Assembly: GCA_963701015.1 (NCBI GenBank)
Contig: OY969556.1
Span: 3,472,001-3,536,000 of the forward strand
Reading direction: 5' to 3'
DNA length: 64,000 bases
Origin: MFD09286-c1 sp963701015
GTDB lineage: Bacteria > Bacteroidota > Bacteroidia > Bacteroidales > DTGW01
Shown: positions 20,201-28,043 of the stretch, in pieces
Position numbering within the stretch: position 1 is the first letter of the stretch
Layout of the letters: the number at the start of each line of letters is the position of its first letter
Made by a program: the position numbers and the translations under genes
Notes under the pieces: model-generated
Told to the model about the DNA's origin: nothing
Seen by the model: only the letters and a program-made list of their open reading frames with translations
Database searches by the model: none

Positions 20201-20276
20201 ATAGATAAACTATTGCTGCAATAATAAAAATTATCCATCCGAATATGCTATTATAGCGCTTAAAATTTTTGGTCAT
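17220..20276 (-). CDS. DUF2723 (GT117) family membrane protein
   Basis: A 1018-residue protein with about a dozen N-terminal membrane helices, then a periplasmic C-terminal region with TPR-like helices (SGFAKLAEALVTEGKRDSAI near residue 900). The start FGWIIFIIAAIVYLSTIEPT and the motif FWDCSEFIATSYKLEVGHPPG are the DUF2723 hallmark; the acidic pair D-C-S-E in the first loop is typical of GT-C glycosyltransferases. A lipid-linked sugar donor and a protein or glycan acceptor are likely, but the reaction is not established from sequence. A deacetylase gene follows with a 1-base overlap. Confidence 0.88.
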   Translation of the reverse strand: MTKNFKRYNSIFGWIIFIIAAIVYLSTIEPTASFWDCSEFIATSYKLEVGHPPGSSFFALVAKFFTLFAGHDISKVAVSVNVMSALASAFTILLLFWSITHIARKIIVKNDNYTNGNIVAILGAGMVGALAYTFSDSFWFSAVEGEVYASSSFYTAIVFWAILKWEDHSDEKYANRWLILIAYLMGLSIGVHLLNLLTIPALVFVYYFKKYQVTTKGLIITSIVSIILLAGVLYGMVQGLIYMAAYMDLLFVNGFGLPFYSGVLFFCVLLVFLLSWGLFYSYKKRKVFMNTLVLIATVIILGYSSVTVIVLRSMANTPLNENDPENMFSLLYYLNRDQYGDTPLLYGPVYNAPVTGYEDGKPTYTPINGKYVITNHKIKYKYDERFMMPFPRMCSSQSNHAKAYQYWANIKGVPIETQNRKGEPTTIYKPTFGENLKFFFNYQVNFMYFRYFMWNFCGRQNDIQGYGEPTKGNWISGIKFIDEARLGPQNNMPDVLTKNKGRNVYYMLPFLLGLLGLYFNYKKDKKRFTVLMLFFFFTGLAIVLYLNQTPYQPRERDYAYVGSFYVFAFWIGFGVLGLYEWLLKKINGTTKAAVITVVCIGFVPGLMAKENWDDHDRSGRYTCRDFAYNYLISCDKNGIIFTNGDNDTFPLWYEQEVENVRTDVRVTNLSYLSADWYIGQMWMKNYNSDPLPFSLTRDQVLQGKRDIIYLIDKIKGPVDLKDAIAFVGSDDIQTKSLPNTSERIDYIPAKNFKIVVDTAALFNSGYISRNEAKNIVPQLEWSINRNYITKADLMILDLLAHNNWQRPVYFAITVSHENYLNLDNYMQIKGMTYEIVPIKSDVPQGEIVNMDTKTVYDNYMHNFRWGGINNPKVYLDENNNRMLLNIRSGFAKLAEALVTEGKRDSAIAVLNKAVGVMPENCIPYNYFNLPYIDLYYKLNKTKEAEEMATKLASIAESELNYYFKFNANDRNLIDNDIRIDMRIIQQLGMIVKMYGNNDLAQKLDNEFQQFYTLYTNNN

Positions 20277-20441
20277 AAATTATAGGGTTTAATAAAAACA
20301 AGTTGTTAAAATTTTACGAATAAATAACATTATTTTAATAATTAAAACCAAATTAAAGTAAAATTTAGTTAAACCCTATGTATAACTTTAAGAAATATTA
20401 TTCTTTTTACTTATTTTAACGAAATTTTAAACCTTAGTATT

Positions 20442-21617
20442 TTGAAATATTTTATCAATACAATTGTATGTTTACTTGTTAGTTTAAACATTAATAGCCA
20501 ATTTATTGAGAATTTATTATTGAAAAATGAAAATGTGCAACTGGCAGATAGCAATAAACTCTATTTTACAATAAATAATTCAAATTTTGTAAAGGATAAT
20601 GAATATTTCAATAATATTGTTCAAGGCTACACTTTAATGGGCAACTGGGTTACACCCCAGTTTGAGTATCATCCTTCACCTTATTCATCATTAAGCGCAG
20701 GAACACACTTATTAAAATTTGATGGGAAGGACAATTATTTTAAATTTCTTCCGGAATTTAGTTTTACCCAGCAGTTTTCGCCTTCGGTACAAATGATATT
20801 GGGAACGTTAACGTCAAATGGAAACCACAATATGGCGGAACCATTGCTCGATCCCGAAAGGTTTTACTTTAACCAGGCCGATGCAGGAATCCAGTTTTTA
20901 TTAAATTCAAAAAGATTTAAATCAGACATTTGGCTTACCTGGGATAATTTCATATGGTATGGTGATACAACCCAGGAAAGAATGACTTTTGGCACCTCAA
21001 CCGAATTTGAAGTTCTGAATAATTCAGCATTACGCATTGCATTGCCGTTGCAAACTATTATTACACATCGTGGAGGACAAATAAACAGACCTGATAAACC
21101 CATTGAGACTCTTATGAATTTTGGTTCTGGAATTGATTTTGAATTGAAAGTCCAGGGCAAATATTTCAAAGGCTTACAATTTAACCCTGAGTTCTTTTAT
21201 TATGATAAGAAAACTTCTGATCCATTAAAAATTTATAATGCAGGCTGGACAAACTACAGCAATGCAACAAATGGTTGGGCAGAATATCCTACAATTAATA
21301 ACGGATGGGCTGTATATCCAAATATACTTTTGTTTGAAGGTTCGTTTATCTTAAAATTCTCCTATTGGTATTCGAATAAATTTTACGCACCAAAAGGTGA
21401 AGCAATTTATCAATGTATTTCAACCGAACAACCAAGATATATTGAAAATATCAGAAGCTTAGCAATTGGTAAATTAGGTTACTCAAAGCAGTTATGGAAG
21501 AATATATTGTTAACAGCCGGTTTTGAAGGATATTATGATACAAACGAAAAAATTTTCGATTACAACTTTTCAGTCCAGATTTATTACAACGAAAAGTTTT
21601 TTATTCATATGTTTTAG
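20442..21617 (+). CDS. Probable outer-membrane beta-barrel protein, function unknown
   Basis: A 391-residue protein that starts with TTG (20442) and a signal peptide (MKYFINTIVCLLVSLNINSQ). The rest is rich in Tyr, Phe, Asn and Trp with alternating hydrophobic strands, and ends in Met-Phe, as outer-membrane barrels often end in an aromatic residue. Residues around 265-290 carry a short repeat, NGWAEYP then NGWAVYP. I do not recognise a family. Its stop overlaps the stop of the convergent glycosylase gene by 4 bases. Confidence 0.7.
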   Translation: MKYFINTIVCLLVSLNINSQFIENLLLKNENVQLADSNKLYFTINNSNFVKDNEYFNNIVQGYTLMGNWVTPQFEYHPSPYSSLSAGTHLLKFDGKDNYFKFLPEFSFTQQFSPSVQMILGTLTSNGNHNMAEPLLDPERFYFNQADAGIQFLLNSKRFKSDIWLTWDNFIWYGDTTQERMTFGTSTEFEVLNNSALRIALPLQTIITHRGGQINRPDKPIETLMNFGSGIDFELKVQGKYFKGLQFNPEFFYYDKKTSDPLKIYNAGWTNYSNATNGWAEYPTINNGWAVYPNILLFEGSFILKFSYWYSNKFYAPKGEAIYQCISTEQPRYIENIRSLAIGKLGYSKQLWKNILLTAGFEGYYDTNEKIFDYNFSVQIYYNEKFFIHMF

Positions 21618-22141
21618 TACTTTAATGTAAATCGCCAAAGTTTATTTTTCCAAATTTCACCTGCATAACCGATCCCAATTCTTTTTGATTGTGTAATAGA
21701 GATTTTCTTTAATCCTTCCGAAACAAATATCCTATCAGAAAGATTAAGATTTTCGCCATAAAACGATTTATCAATTTTTAATTGTCGGGTTAATTTCCCG
21801 GCTCCTTCAAAACCTTTCACCCCCCGTATCAAAACTGCTTGCGGAATTCCTTCATTTTCAGTGACAAAATTCAACATCCAATACATGCCGTAAATTAAAT
21901 ATACATAAATATGACCTCCATCGTGGTACATAATTTCAGTCCTGGCAGTTCTTCCTTTACTTGCATGACAGGCTAAATCTTCTTCGCCCCTATACGCTTC
22001 AGTTTCAGTAATAATGTATTCCTCAATATTTTCCTTATTAAAAACCCTGGTTAGCTTTTTGCCAATTAAATCAGGTGCAACTTCTAAAACATCCCGGCAA
22101 AAAAAACCGGCGTCCAACCTATTTTTAAAATCAATGATCAT
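21614..22141 (-). CDS. 3-methyladenine DNA glycosylase (AAG/MPG family)
   Basis: Base-excision repair enzyme that removes alkylated purines. The 175 residues carry ITETEAYRG (the glutamate after ITET is the catalytic position), DLACHASKGRTARTEIMY, GHIYVYLIYGMYWMLN and QAVLIRGV, all AAG-family signatures. I use the ATG at 22141 because the longer reading from 22192 adds 17 residues unlike the family and runs deep into the upstream gene. With this start, the overlap with that gene is 11 bases. Confidence 0.93.
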   Translation of the reverse strand: MIIDFKNRLDAGFFCRDVLEVAPDLIGKKLTRVFNKENIEEYIITETEAYRGEEDLACHASKGRTARTEIMYHDGGHIYVYLIYGMYWMLNFVTENEGIPQAVLIRGVKGFEGAGKLTRQLKIDKSFYGENLNLSDRIFVSEGLKKISITQSKRIGIGYAGEIWKNKLWRFTLKY

Positions 22142-23720
22142 TGGATGATTTATCGGCTGTGCCCCAAATAAAAAGCGAATAGAATACTGCAACGAAAGTA
22201 ACTCCTATTTGTGATTCAATCATATCTTCATTTAAAAATGAAAATAATGTGATAATAATTATTGCCAGAAAATTAAACGAGTTCCATTTATTTTCGAAGA
22301 ATGGTGGGGCTAATAAACCAAACGTAACAATCAAAAATCCAATAACCCCAAACAACATTAAAAACTGCAAATACTGGTTATGTGTATGTAGTTGCCACCG
22401 TTTTTCAAGTCCGGTATTATGGGTTGCGTAATACTTTGTGTAGGCATCTTGTACATCACCTGTGCCAATACCAAACCAGGGATGAGTTTTAAAAATAATA
22501 CTGCCAATTTTAAAATAAACCAAACGCTGAGTAACTGAATGCCCACTTGGATTATGTCCCTTCATTAAGTCGTCTATTTCCCAGACAACTTCGTACAGAC
22601 GAGGATATAGGCTAATTTTTCTGGTATAAACAATGTTAGTATTTCCTTTTTCAACATTGTGAATATCGTCTTCTGTTAATTTTGAAAATCCTAACGAATC
22701 CTTTCTCAAACCTATTGAAGTCATATACCTTATTAATGTATATTTAATAGGTTGTTTTTTGTAATCGGTGCTGTCAAATTTAAGTTTACTGTGTTTGTTC
22801 CATTCTTTCCTTAATTCACCAATATTTATATAAAGCCATGTATAATGACCATTTTCAGTACTTAAATTAGTCGTATCATTATTGTATCTGTTATGATTTA
22901 CTGTAAACTTATCTAATTTGGTAAAGTCAAGCTTATCTGTAGTATAAAAATCATTAAAAACATTCAAAACGTAAATTATAGAAATTGCAGGAATTGCATA
23001 AACAAAAATACTTAAGCCAATTTTCAGAAAAACATTTTGAATAGATTTAATATATTTTAAAAGCATTATAAAAAGTGCAATTGCAAGAATCACAATGCCG
23101 GTTAATGCTTTTAACAGGATTAAAAAAACAATTAGCCAAATTATTATTAGAAAAATATAGATTAATTCCTTTACCACGGCTTTTCTTTCGGAGATTAGCC
23201 AATGCAATAAAATTAAAATACATAAAACTACATACAACGAAAGTCGGATATGTGAAATGAAAATTGAAATTTGACGAATATCAGTAATTTTTATTGGAAT
23301 TATTCCAAGAAAAACAAATAAGCTAATTAATGTAGAAATTGTAACTGAAGCAATAAATAACTTCAAAAGATTATTCACTTTGGGAAGAGGCAAAGGTTCC
23401 GTTGTACCTATAACAATAGGAAAAATTAACAAGGGGAGTTTCATTTCAAGTTCAAGAAACCCATTCAAATAATTATCAGTATTTACAAGCCCAAGAATAT
23501 GAACTGCGTAAATGAAAAGAAAAAATAGAACGCTTTTACGTTTAAAAATTAGCTTTGTCCTTTGCACCAAATTTGGTTCCAATAACCAGTTTAATAAAAG
23601 AAAAATCTGTCCTTCAACCAACAATTTTGGAAAAAATGGCAAGGCTACCAAAGTTAATGCCAACGACCAAAAATATACCTCCCTACTAAATTTTCTATAA
23701 TTCAATAAAACATCCTTCAT
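22131..23720 (-). CDS. O-antigen ligase-like polytopic membrane protein (Wzy_C)
   Basis: A 529-residue membrane protein with about ten helices and one large periplasmic loop (roughly residues 250-430). That loop ends HPWFGIGTGDVQDAYTKYY, followed by THNQYLQFLMLFGVIGFL, the typical pattern of WaaL/Wzy_C ligases, where the loop histidine (HNQYL) is functional. It would join polymer to lipid A-core or act as a polymerase. The neighbours do not form a polysaccharide cluster, so the glycan is unknown. It overlaps the DNA glycosylase gene by 11 bases. Confidence 0.85.
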   Translation of the reverse strand: MKDVLLNYRKFSREVYFWSLALTLVALPFFPKLLVEGQIFLLLNWLLEPNLVQRTKLIFKRKSVLFFLFIYAVHILGLVNTDNYLNGFLELEMKLPLLIFPIVIGTTEPLPLPKVNNLLKLFIASVTISTLISLFVFLGIIPIKITDIRQISIFISHIRLSLYVVLCILILLHWLISERKAVVKELIYIFLIIIWLIVFLILLKALTGIVILAIALFIMLLKYIKSIQNVFLKIGLSIFVYAIPAISIIYVLNVFNDFYTTDKLDFTKLDKFTVNHNRYNNDTTNLSTENGHYTWLYINIGELRKEWNKHSKLKFDSTDYKKQPIKYTLIRYMTSIGLRKDSLGFSKLTEDDIHNVEKGNTNIVYTRKISLYPRLYEVVWEIDDLMKGHNPSGHSVTQRLVYFKIGSIIFKTHPWFGIGTGDVQDAYTKYYATHNTGLEKRWQLHTHNQYLQFLMLFGVIGFLIVTFGLLAPPFFENKWNSFNFLAIIIITLFSFLNEDMIESQIGVTFVAVFYSLFIWGTADKSSNDH

Positions 23721-23908
23721 TATAAAATATATCTAAACATACACAATTAATAAATTTGGTTTTAACTTTTTAAACCCAAAACAGGCTTAATTTTTAAAGC
23801 ATAAAAGTATTAATGAATACGAAAGTACAAAAAATAAATTTTGATAGGGTCTGAATATGGGGTAAACGTTGTATAAATTGAAATTAATAAATTATTTCGT
23901 GTGCGGTA

Positions 23909-23938
23909 TTTGTAAAATCAAAAATAATTGTATTTTTG
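23909..23938 (+). promoter_or_regulatory. Promoter of the rplM-rpsI-rpsB operon
   Basis: TTTG at 23909-23912 and TATTTTTG at 23931-23938, separated by 18 bases, match the Bacteroidota vegetative -33/-7 consensus. Transcription would start near 23945, giving a leader of about 50 bases before the GTG of rplM. Confidence 0.65.
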
Positions 23939-23945
23939 CAGTCCG

Positions 23946-23962
23946 CTTTTCAAAATGAAAAG
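23946..23962 (+). promoter_or_regulatory. Hairpin at the 5' end of the rplM mRNA (possible L13 leader)
   Basis: CTTTTC at 23946-23951 pairs with GAAAAG at 23957-23962 around the loop AAAAT, placed right at the predicted transcription start. Its position at the very start of a ribosomal-protein mRNA fits an autoregulatory leader, but only one short stem is visible. Confidence 0.35.
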
Positions 23963-23996
23963 TTTGTATATGTTTATAAATTAAAAACTTAGCCAA

Positions 23997-24452
23997 GTGA
24001 ACACGCTTAGTTATAAAACAATATCAGTAAATAAGGTAACCGCAACTAAAGATTGGGTGATAGTTGACGCACAAAACCAAGCTTTGGGTCGTTTCTCATC
24101 TAAAGTTGCAAAACTTTTACGTGGAAAGTACAAAGTTAATTTTACTCCTCATGTTGATTGTGGTGACAATGTAGTTGTTATCAACGCTGATAAAATAAAA
24201 CTGACCGGTAAAAAATGGACTGACCGTAAACATTTCAGCCATACTGGTTATCAAGGTGGACAGGTAGTTAAAAGCCCAATGCAGATCTTTCAAAAAGATC
24301 CTGCTGATTTAATTGAAAAATCAGTAAAAGGAATGTTGCCAAAATCGATATTAGGCAATGCAATTCATAAAAATTTACATGTTTATTCAGGTACCGAACA
24401 TAAACATGAAGGTCAGCAACCTAAATTAATTGATATCAATTCTCTTAAATAA
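23997..24452 (+). CDS. rplM: 50S ribosomal protein L13
   Basis: Large-subunit protein that binds 23S rRNA early in assembly. The 151 residues carry WVIVDAQNQALGRFSSKVAKLLRGK and VVVINADKIKLTGKKW, canonical for L13. The start is GTG at 23997 (protein MNTLSYKTISVNK), which fits Bacteroidota L13 proteins. It heads an operon with rpsI 4 bases downstream and a promoter immediately upstream. Confidence 0.98.
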   Translation: MNTLSYKTISVNKVTATKDWVIVDAQNQALGRFSSKVAKLLRGKYKVNFTPHVDCGDNVVVINADKIKLTGKKWTDRKHFSHTGYQGGQVVKSPMQIFQKDPADLIEKSVKGMLPKSILGNAIHKNLHVYSGTEHKHEGQQPKLIDINSLK

Positions 24453-24456
24453 TACT

Positions 24457-24843
24457 ATGGAAGTTATTAACACTCTTGGTAGAAGAAAATCAGCAGTAGC
24501 GCGTATTTATATGCGTGAAGGCAAAGGTAATATTACCATAAATAATCGTGAATTAAGCAATTATTTTCCTACCACAATTTTACAATTTATTGTAAAACAA
24601 CCATTGAATACACTCAGCGTTGCTGATAAATATGATATTAAAGTTAATCTTGATGGCGGTGGATATACAGGTCAGGCTGAAGCTTTACGCTTAGCAATTG
24701 CCCGTGCACTGGTTGAGATTAATGAAGAAAATAAACCTTTGTTGAGAAAAAGCGGTTTTTTAACTCGCGATCCACGCGAAGTTGAACGTAAAAAACCAGG
24801 ACGTCCAAAAGCCCGTAAGAGGTTCCAATTCAGCAAACGTTAA
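24457..24843 (+). CDS. rpsI: 30S ribosomal protein S9
   Basis: Small-subunit protein whose C-terminal tail reaches the P-site tRNA. The 128 residues begin MEVINTLGRRKSAVARIY and end RKRFQFSKR, the standard S9 tail. An upstream ATG at 24430 would add nine residues overlapping rplM and unlike the family, so I use 24457, which is 4 bases after the rplM stop. Confidence 0.98.
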   Translation: MEVINTLGRRKSAVARIYMREGKGNITINNRELSNYFPTTILQFIVKQPLNTLSVADKYDIKVNLDGGGYTGQAEALRLAIARALVEINEENKPLLRKSGFLTRDPREVERKKPGRPKARKRFQFSKR

Positions 24844-24852
24844 TCTTATAGA

Positions 24853-24913
24853 GCTAAGTTTAGCATCTAAATTGCCCGGACTTGCCAGCAATTCTGACAG
24901 CTACCGGGTAATT
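24853..24913 (+). ncRNA. Structured leader between rpsI and rpsB (candidate S2-binding leader)
   Basis: A small hairpin (GCTA 24853-24856 with TAGC 24861-24864) is followed by a 10-bp stem AATTGCCCGG (24870-24879) / CCGGGTAATT (24904-24913) with one G-U pair. An inner helix TGcCAG / CTGaCA surrounds the loop CAATT. No T-run follows, so it does not look like a terminator. Placement just before rpsB fits a ribosomal-protein autoregulatory element, by inference. Confidence 0.5.
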
Positions 24914-24946
24914 GATTTTATAGAACGTAAACTAAATATTTATTAA

Positions 24947-25810
24947 ATGTCAAGAGTAACATTTGAACAATTACTAGAAGCCGGTGTACATTTCGGCCAT
25001 TTGAAAAGAAAATGGAATCCGGCAATGGCTCCCTACATTTTTATGCAAAAAAATGGGATCCACATTATCGATCTTCAGAAAACAGCTGTAAAATTAGATG
25101 AAGCTGCAAATGCTTTAAAACAAATTGCCAAATCGGGCAGGAAAATTTTATTTGTTGCAACCAAAAAACAGGCAAAAGATTTAGTTGCTGAACGAGTAAA
25201 GCAAATTAATATGCCGTACGTTACTGAACGCTGGCCTGGTGGTATGCTTACAAACTTCCCTACCGTTCGTAAAGCAGTAAAAAAAATGTCATCTATTGAC
25301 AAAATGCACACTGATGGAACTTATGAAACCCTATCGAAAAGAGAAGGTTTACAAATTACCCGTCAACGTGCAAAACTTGAAAAAAACTTAGGCAGTATTG
25401 TTGATTTAACAAGACTTCCAGCTGCACTTTTTATTGTTGATATTACAAAAGAACATATTGCAGTTCGCGAAGCTAAACGTTTAGGAATTCCGGTTTTTGC
25501 TATGGCAGATACCAATTCAAACCCAAACTTGGTTGATTTTCCAATCCCGGCAAATGATGATGCTTCAAAATCAATATCGCTCATTATTGATGTAGTTTGT
25601 AACGCTATTGTTGAAGGACTTTCGGAACGTAAAGCTGAAAAAGATTCAGAACCAGTTGCTGAAAAGAAATCAAAAGAAACAAAAAGGGTTAAAGGACAAA
25701 AGAAATCTACCGATCTTGATGAATTGGAAGAAGTTGTTGCTGAAGTTATAAAAGTTGATCCAACTGAAAAGAAGGCTCCTATCAAAAAAAGGATCAGAAA
25801 AGAAGAATAA
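24947..25810 (+). CDS. rpsB: 30S ribosomal protein S2
   Basis: Small-subunit protein needed for S1 binding and mRNA docking. The 287 residues include FEQLLEAGVHFGHLKRKWNP, KILFVATKKQAKDLV, RWPGGMLTNF and the late motif PVFAMADTNSNPNLVDFPIPANDDA. A highly charged Lys/Glu-rich C-terminal extension of about 60 residues follows the conserved core, as seen in some Bacteroidota. It is separated from rpsI by a 103-base structured region and from tsf by a terminator-like hairpin. Confidence 0.98.
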   Translation: MSRVTFEQLLEAGVHFGHLKRKWNPAMAPYIFMQKNGIHIIDLQKTAVKLDEAANALKQIAKSGRKILFVATKKQAKDLVAERVKQINMPYVTERWPGGMLTNFPTVRKAVKKMSSIDKMHTDGTYETLSKREGLQITRQRAKLEKNLGSIVDLTRLPAALFIVDITKEHIAVREAKRLGIPVFAMADTNSNPNLVDFPIPANDDASKSISLIIDVVCNAIVEGLSERKAEKDSEPVAEKKSKETKRVKGQKKSTDLDELEEVVAEVIKVDPTEKKAPIKKRIRKEE

Positions 25811-25832
25811 ATGTCTTAATATAATTATAGAG

Positions 25833-25861
25833 CCTGGCAAAATATTTTTGTCAGGTTTTTT
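25833..25861 (+). terminator. Terminator or attenuator between rpsB and tsf
   Basis: CCTGGCAAAA (25833-25842) pairs with TTTTGTCAGG (25846-25855), one G-U pair, loop TAT, followed by six T residues. It lies inside the rpsB-tsf unit, so it probably reduces transcription into tsf and does not end it completely. Confidence 0.75.
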
Positions 25862-25895
25862 ATATTACTAATAATATTGAAAAATTAAAAAATAT

Positions 25896-26726
25896 ATGGC
25901 ACAAATTACTATAGCCGAAATTACAAAATTGCGCCAGGCAACAAGCGCTGGTATGATGGATTGCAAGAAAGCTTTGGAAGAAGCAAATGGTGATATGGAA
26001 AAAGCAATTGAAGTTATCCGTAAAAAAGGTCAATTGGTTGCAAGTAAACGTGCTGAACGTGATGCAACAGAAGGAGCTGTATTAGCTGGAATTACTGCCG
26101 ATGGAAAATTTGGAGCAGTTTCGGCATTAAATTGCGAAACCGACTTTGTTGCTAAAAATGCTGATTTTATTGGGTTGGCTCAAACAATTCTTACCACTGC
26201 AATTGAAAATAAACCGGTTGATGTTCAGGAACTGAAAAATATTTCAGTAAAGGGTACAAAACTAGGTGATTTAGTAGTTGAAAAGATTGGAATTACTGGT
26301 GAAAAAATGGACATTGGTTTTTATGGCTCAATTAAAGCTGAAAAAGTAATTGCTTATATTCATCCCGGCAACCAATTGGCATGTATTGTTGGTTTTAATA
26401 AAACCGGCATAAATGAGCAGGTGTATAAGGATATTGCAATGCAAGTTGCAGCTATGAATCCTGTTGCTGTTGATAAAGATTTTGTTACAAAGGAAAGAAT
26501 TGAAAAGGAACTCGAAATTGGACGTGAACAGGCCCGTTTGGATGGTAAACCTGAAAATATGGTGGATAAAATTGCAGAAGGTAAATTAAATAAATTCTTT
26601 AAGGAAGGAACTTTAATGAACCAGGAATTTGTGAAAGACAACAAAAAAACTGTAAAACAATACTTACAAACTGCTGATAAAGATTTAACTGTTACCGGTT
26701 TTTGCAGGTTTGCATTAAAAGACTAA
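25896..26726 (+). CDS. tsf: Translation elongation factor Ts
   Basis: Guanine-nucleotide exchange factor that recycles EF-Tu-GDP. The N-terminal UBA-like domain ITKLRQATSAGMMDCKKALEEANGDMEKA and the core motif SALNCETDFVAKN are diagnostic. At 276 residues it is normal length, with the dimer subdomain and C-terminal helix present. It is 85 bases from rpsB across a terminator-like hairpin and is followed by a strong terminator. Confidence 0.98.
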   Translation: MAQITIAEITKLRQATSAGMMDCKKALEEANGDMEKAIEVIRKKGQLVASKRAERDATEGAVLAGITADGKFGAVSALNCETDFVAKNADFIGLAQTILTTAIENKPVDVQELKNISVKGTKLGDLVVEKIGITGEKMDIGFYGSIKAEKVIAYIHPGNQLACIVGFNKTGINEQVYKDIAMQVAAMNPVAVDKDFVTKERIEKELEIGREQARLDGKPENMVDKIAEGKLNKFFKEGTLMNQEFVKDNKKTVKQYLQTADKDLTVTGFCRFALKD

Positions 26727-26762
26727 AAATTTCTCTCTATAATTTTTGTGGTTAATTATTAT

Positions 26763-26797
26763 CACAACGGCTGCTTATTTAATGGGCAGCCGTTGTG
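26763..26797 (+). terminator. Terminator after tsf
   Basis: A perfect 12-bp stem CACAACGGCTGC (26763-26774) / GCAGCCGTTGTG (26786-26797) with an 11-base loop. It is followed by a moderately T-rich stretch, so termination may be helped by other factors. Confidence 0.65.
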
Positions 26798-26861
26798 CGT
26801 TTAATGTATTTATGTTATTTATTCCGAACTCGTAATTCAACGCAGTTTCTCAAATTAAAAG

Positions 26862-27842
26862 CTATGGAACATAAACCTCAAGTATTTTTGAATCCGTTGT
26901 TGGAATTAATTTAATGTTTTCCATACATGCCGGGATTAGCATACTTTCTCCTTTGGTAATAACTATTTTTTCCGTCATTCCATAATCAACTTCACATTCG
27001 CCTTCAACACACATATAAATAATAAATGAATCAATTAATACATAATTCTTTGAAATCGGTTGATTACAATCTATTAAGCTAGTTTTAAAATATTTGCAGT
27101 TAACAATTTGAGTAGTTTCATTTGTCCTTGCTTTATAGTGTTCCCGATAACTATCGTAATGTTTATAATCAATTGCTTCCAGTGATAGGTCCAAATGAAG
27201 TTCACGAGGTTTGCCTTTATCATCAACCCTGTCCCAATCATAAACTCTATAAGTAACATCCGATGATTGTTGAATTTCTGCCAACAAAATTCCAGAGCCA
27301 ATAGCATGTATCCTTCCGGCAGGTAATAAAAATACATCACCTTTGGCAACTTCTTCAAAATTCAAAATATCAATAACTTTCTTATCATTCACCATCTTAA
27401 GAAAACCACCTTGGGTAATGGGTTGGTTAAATCCGGATATAAGTTTTGACCCAGGTTCCGAATCCAGTACATACCACATTTCAGTTTTTCCAAATGAATT
27501 ATGCCTCTCTTTTGCCATAGCATCATTGGGATGTACCTGAACCGAAAGATCATCATTGGCATCAATAAATTTAATTAATAATGGAAAATTATTCTGAAAT
27601 AACTGATAAACCCTTTCTCCTACTAATTCTGCTTTAAAGTTTTCTATCAATTGCGATAAATTTTTACCTTTTAAAATCCCATTCGAAACAACAGAAATAT
27701 CATTTCCATAACCTGAAATTTCCCAACTTTCACCACATTTATCCGAAGCAAATTGTTTATTTAAAACTGTTTTTAATTTTGTGCCTCCCCAAATTTTGTC
27801 TTTCAAAATTGGTTCGAATTTTAAAGGATATAAACTGTTCAT
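26862..27842 (-). CDS. manA: Mannose-6-phosphate isomerase, class I
   Basis: Zinc enzyme interconverting mannose-6-phosphate and fructose-6-phosphate, feeding GDP-mannose for glycans or mannose use. The 326 residues show PLKFEPILKDKIWGG, GESWEIS, LSVQVHPNDAMA (zinc His), KTEMWYVLD (zinc Glu) and VFLLPAGRIHAIGSGIL (zinc His). The short form without the fungal insertion is the usual bacterial type. It is transcribed alone, facing the tsf terminator. Confidence 0.93.
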   Translation of the reverse strand: MNSLYPLKFEPILKDKIWGGTKLKTVLNKQFASDKCGESWEISGYGNDISVVSNGILKGKNLSQLIENFKAELVGERVYQLFQNNFPLLIKFIDANDDLSVQVHPNDAMAKERHNSFGKTEMWYVLDSEPGSKLISGFNQPITQGGFLKMVNDKKVIDILNFEEVAKGDVFLLPAGRIHAIGSGILLAEIQQSSDVTYRVYDWDRVDDKGKPRELHLDLSLEAIDYKHYDSYREHYKARTNETTQIVNCKYFKTSLIDCNQPISKNYVLIDSFIIYMCVEGECEVDYGMTEKIVITKGESMLIPACMENIKLIPTTDSKILEVYVP

Positions 27843-28043
27843 ATGTTTTTATGTTACAAATTAAACTGTGAAGTTGAATGTTATTTTGCAAATGTTTTAA
27901 AAATTACCTTAGAAACCAAAAGAGTTTATTCAATTATTCCAAAATTCTCAATTAATTAACTTTGTTCTTTGTTCTTTACTCTTTATTAAAAACCCATGTT
28001 AGTTAATTGCCGAGTTTCATTTAAGTTTGTATAATTTTATTAT

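Noticed and set aside
22142..22192. Longer N-terminus for the DNA glycosylase
   Set aside because: The extra 17 residues are read out of frame inside the ligase gene and do not belong to the family; ATG 22141 is preferred.
24430..24456. Upstream start for S9 (adding nine residues)
   Set aside because: It overlaps rplM and the added residues are unlike any S9; the ATG at 24457 gives the standard 128-residue protein.
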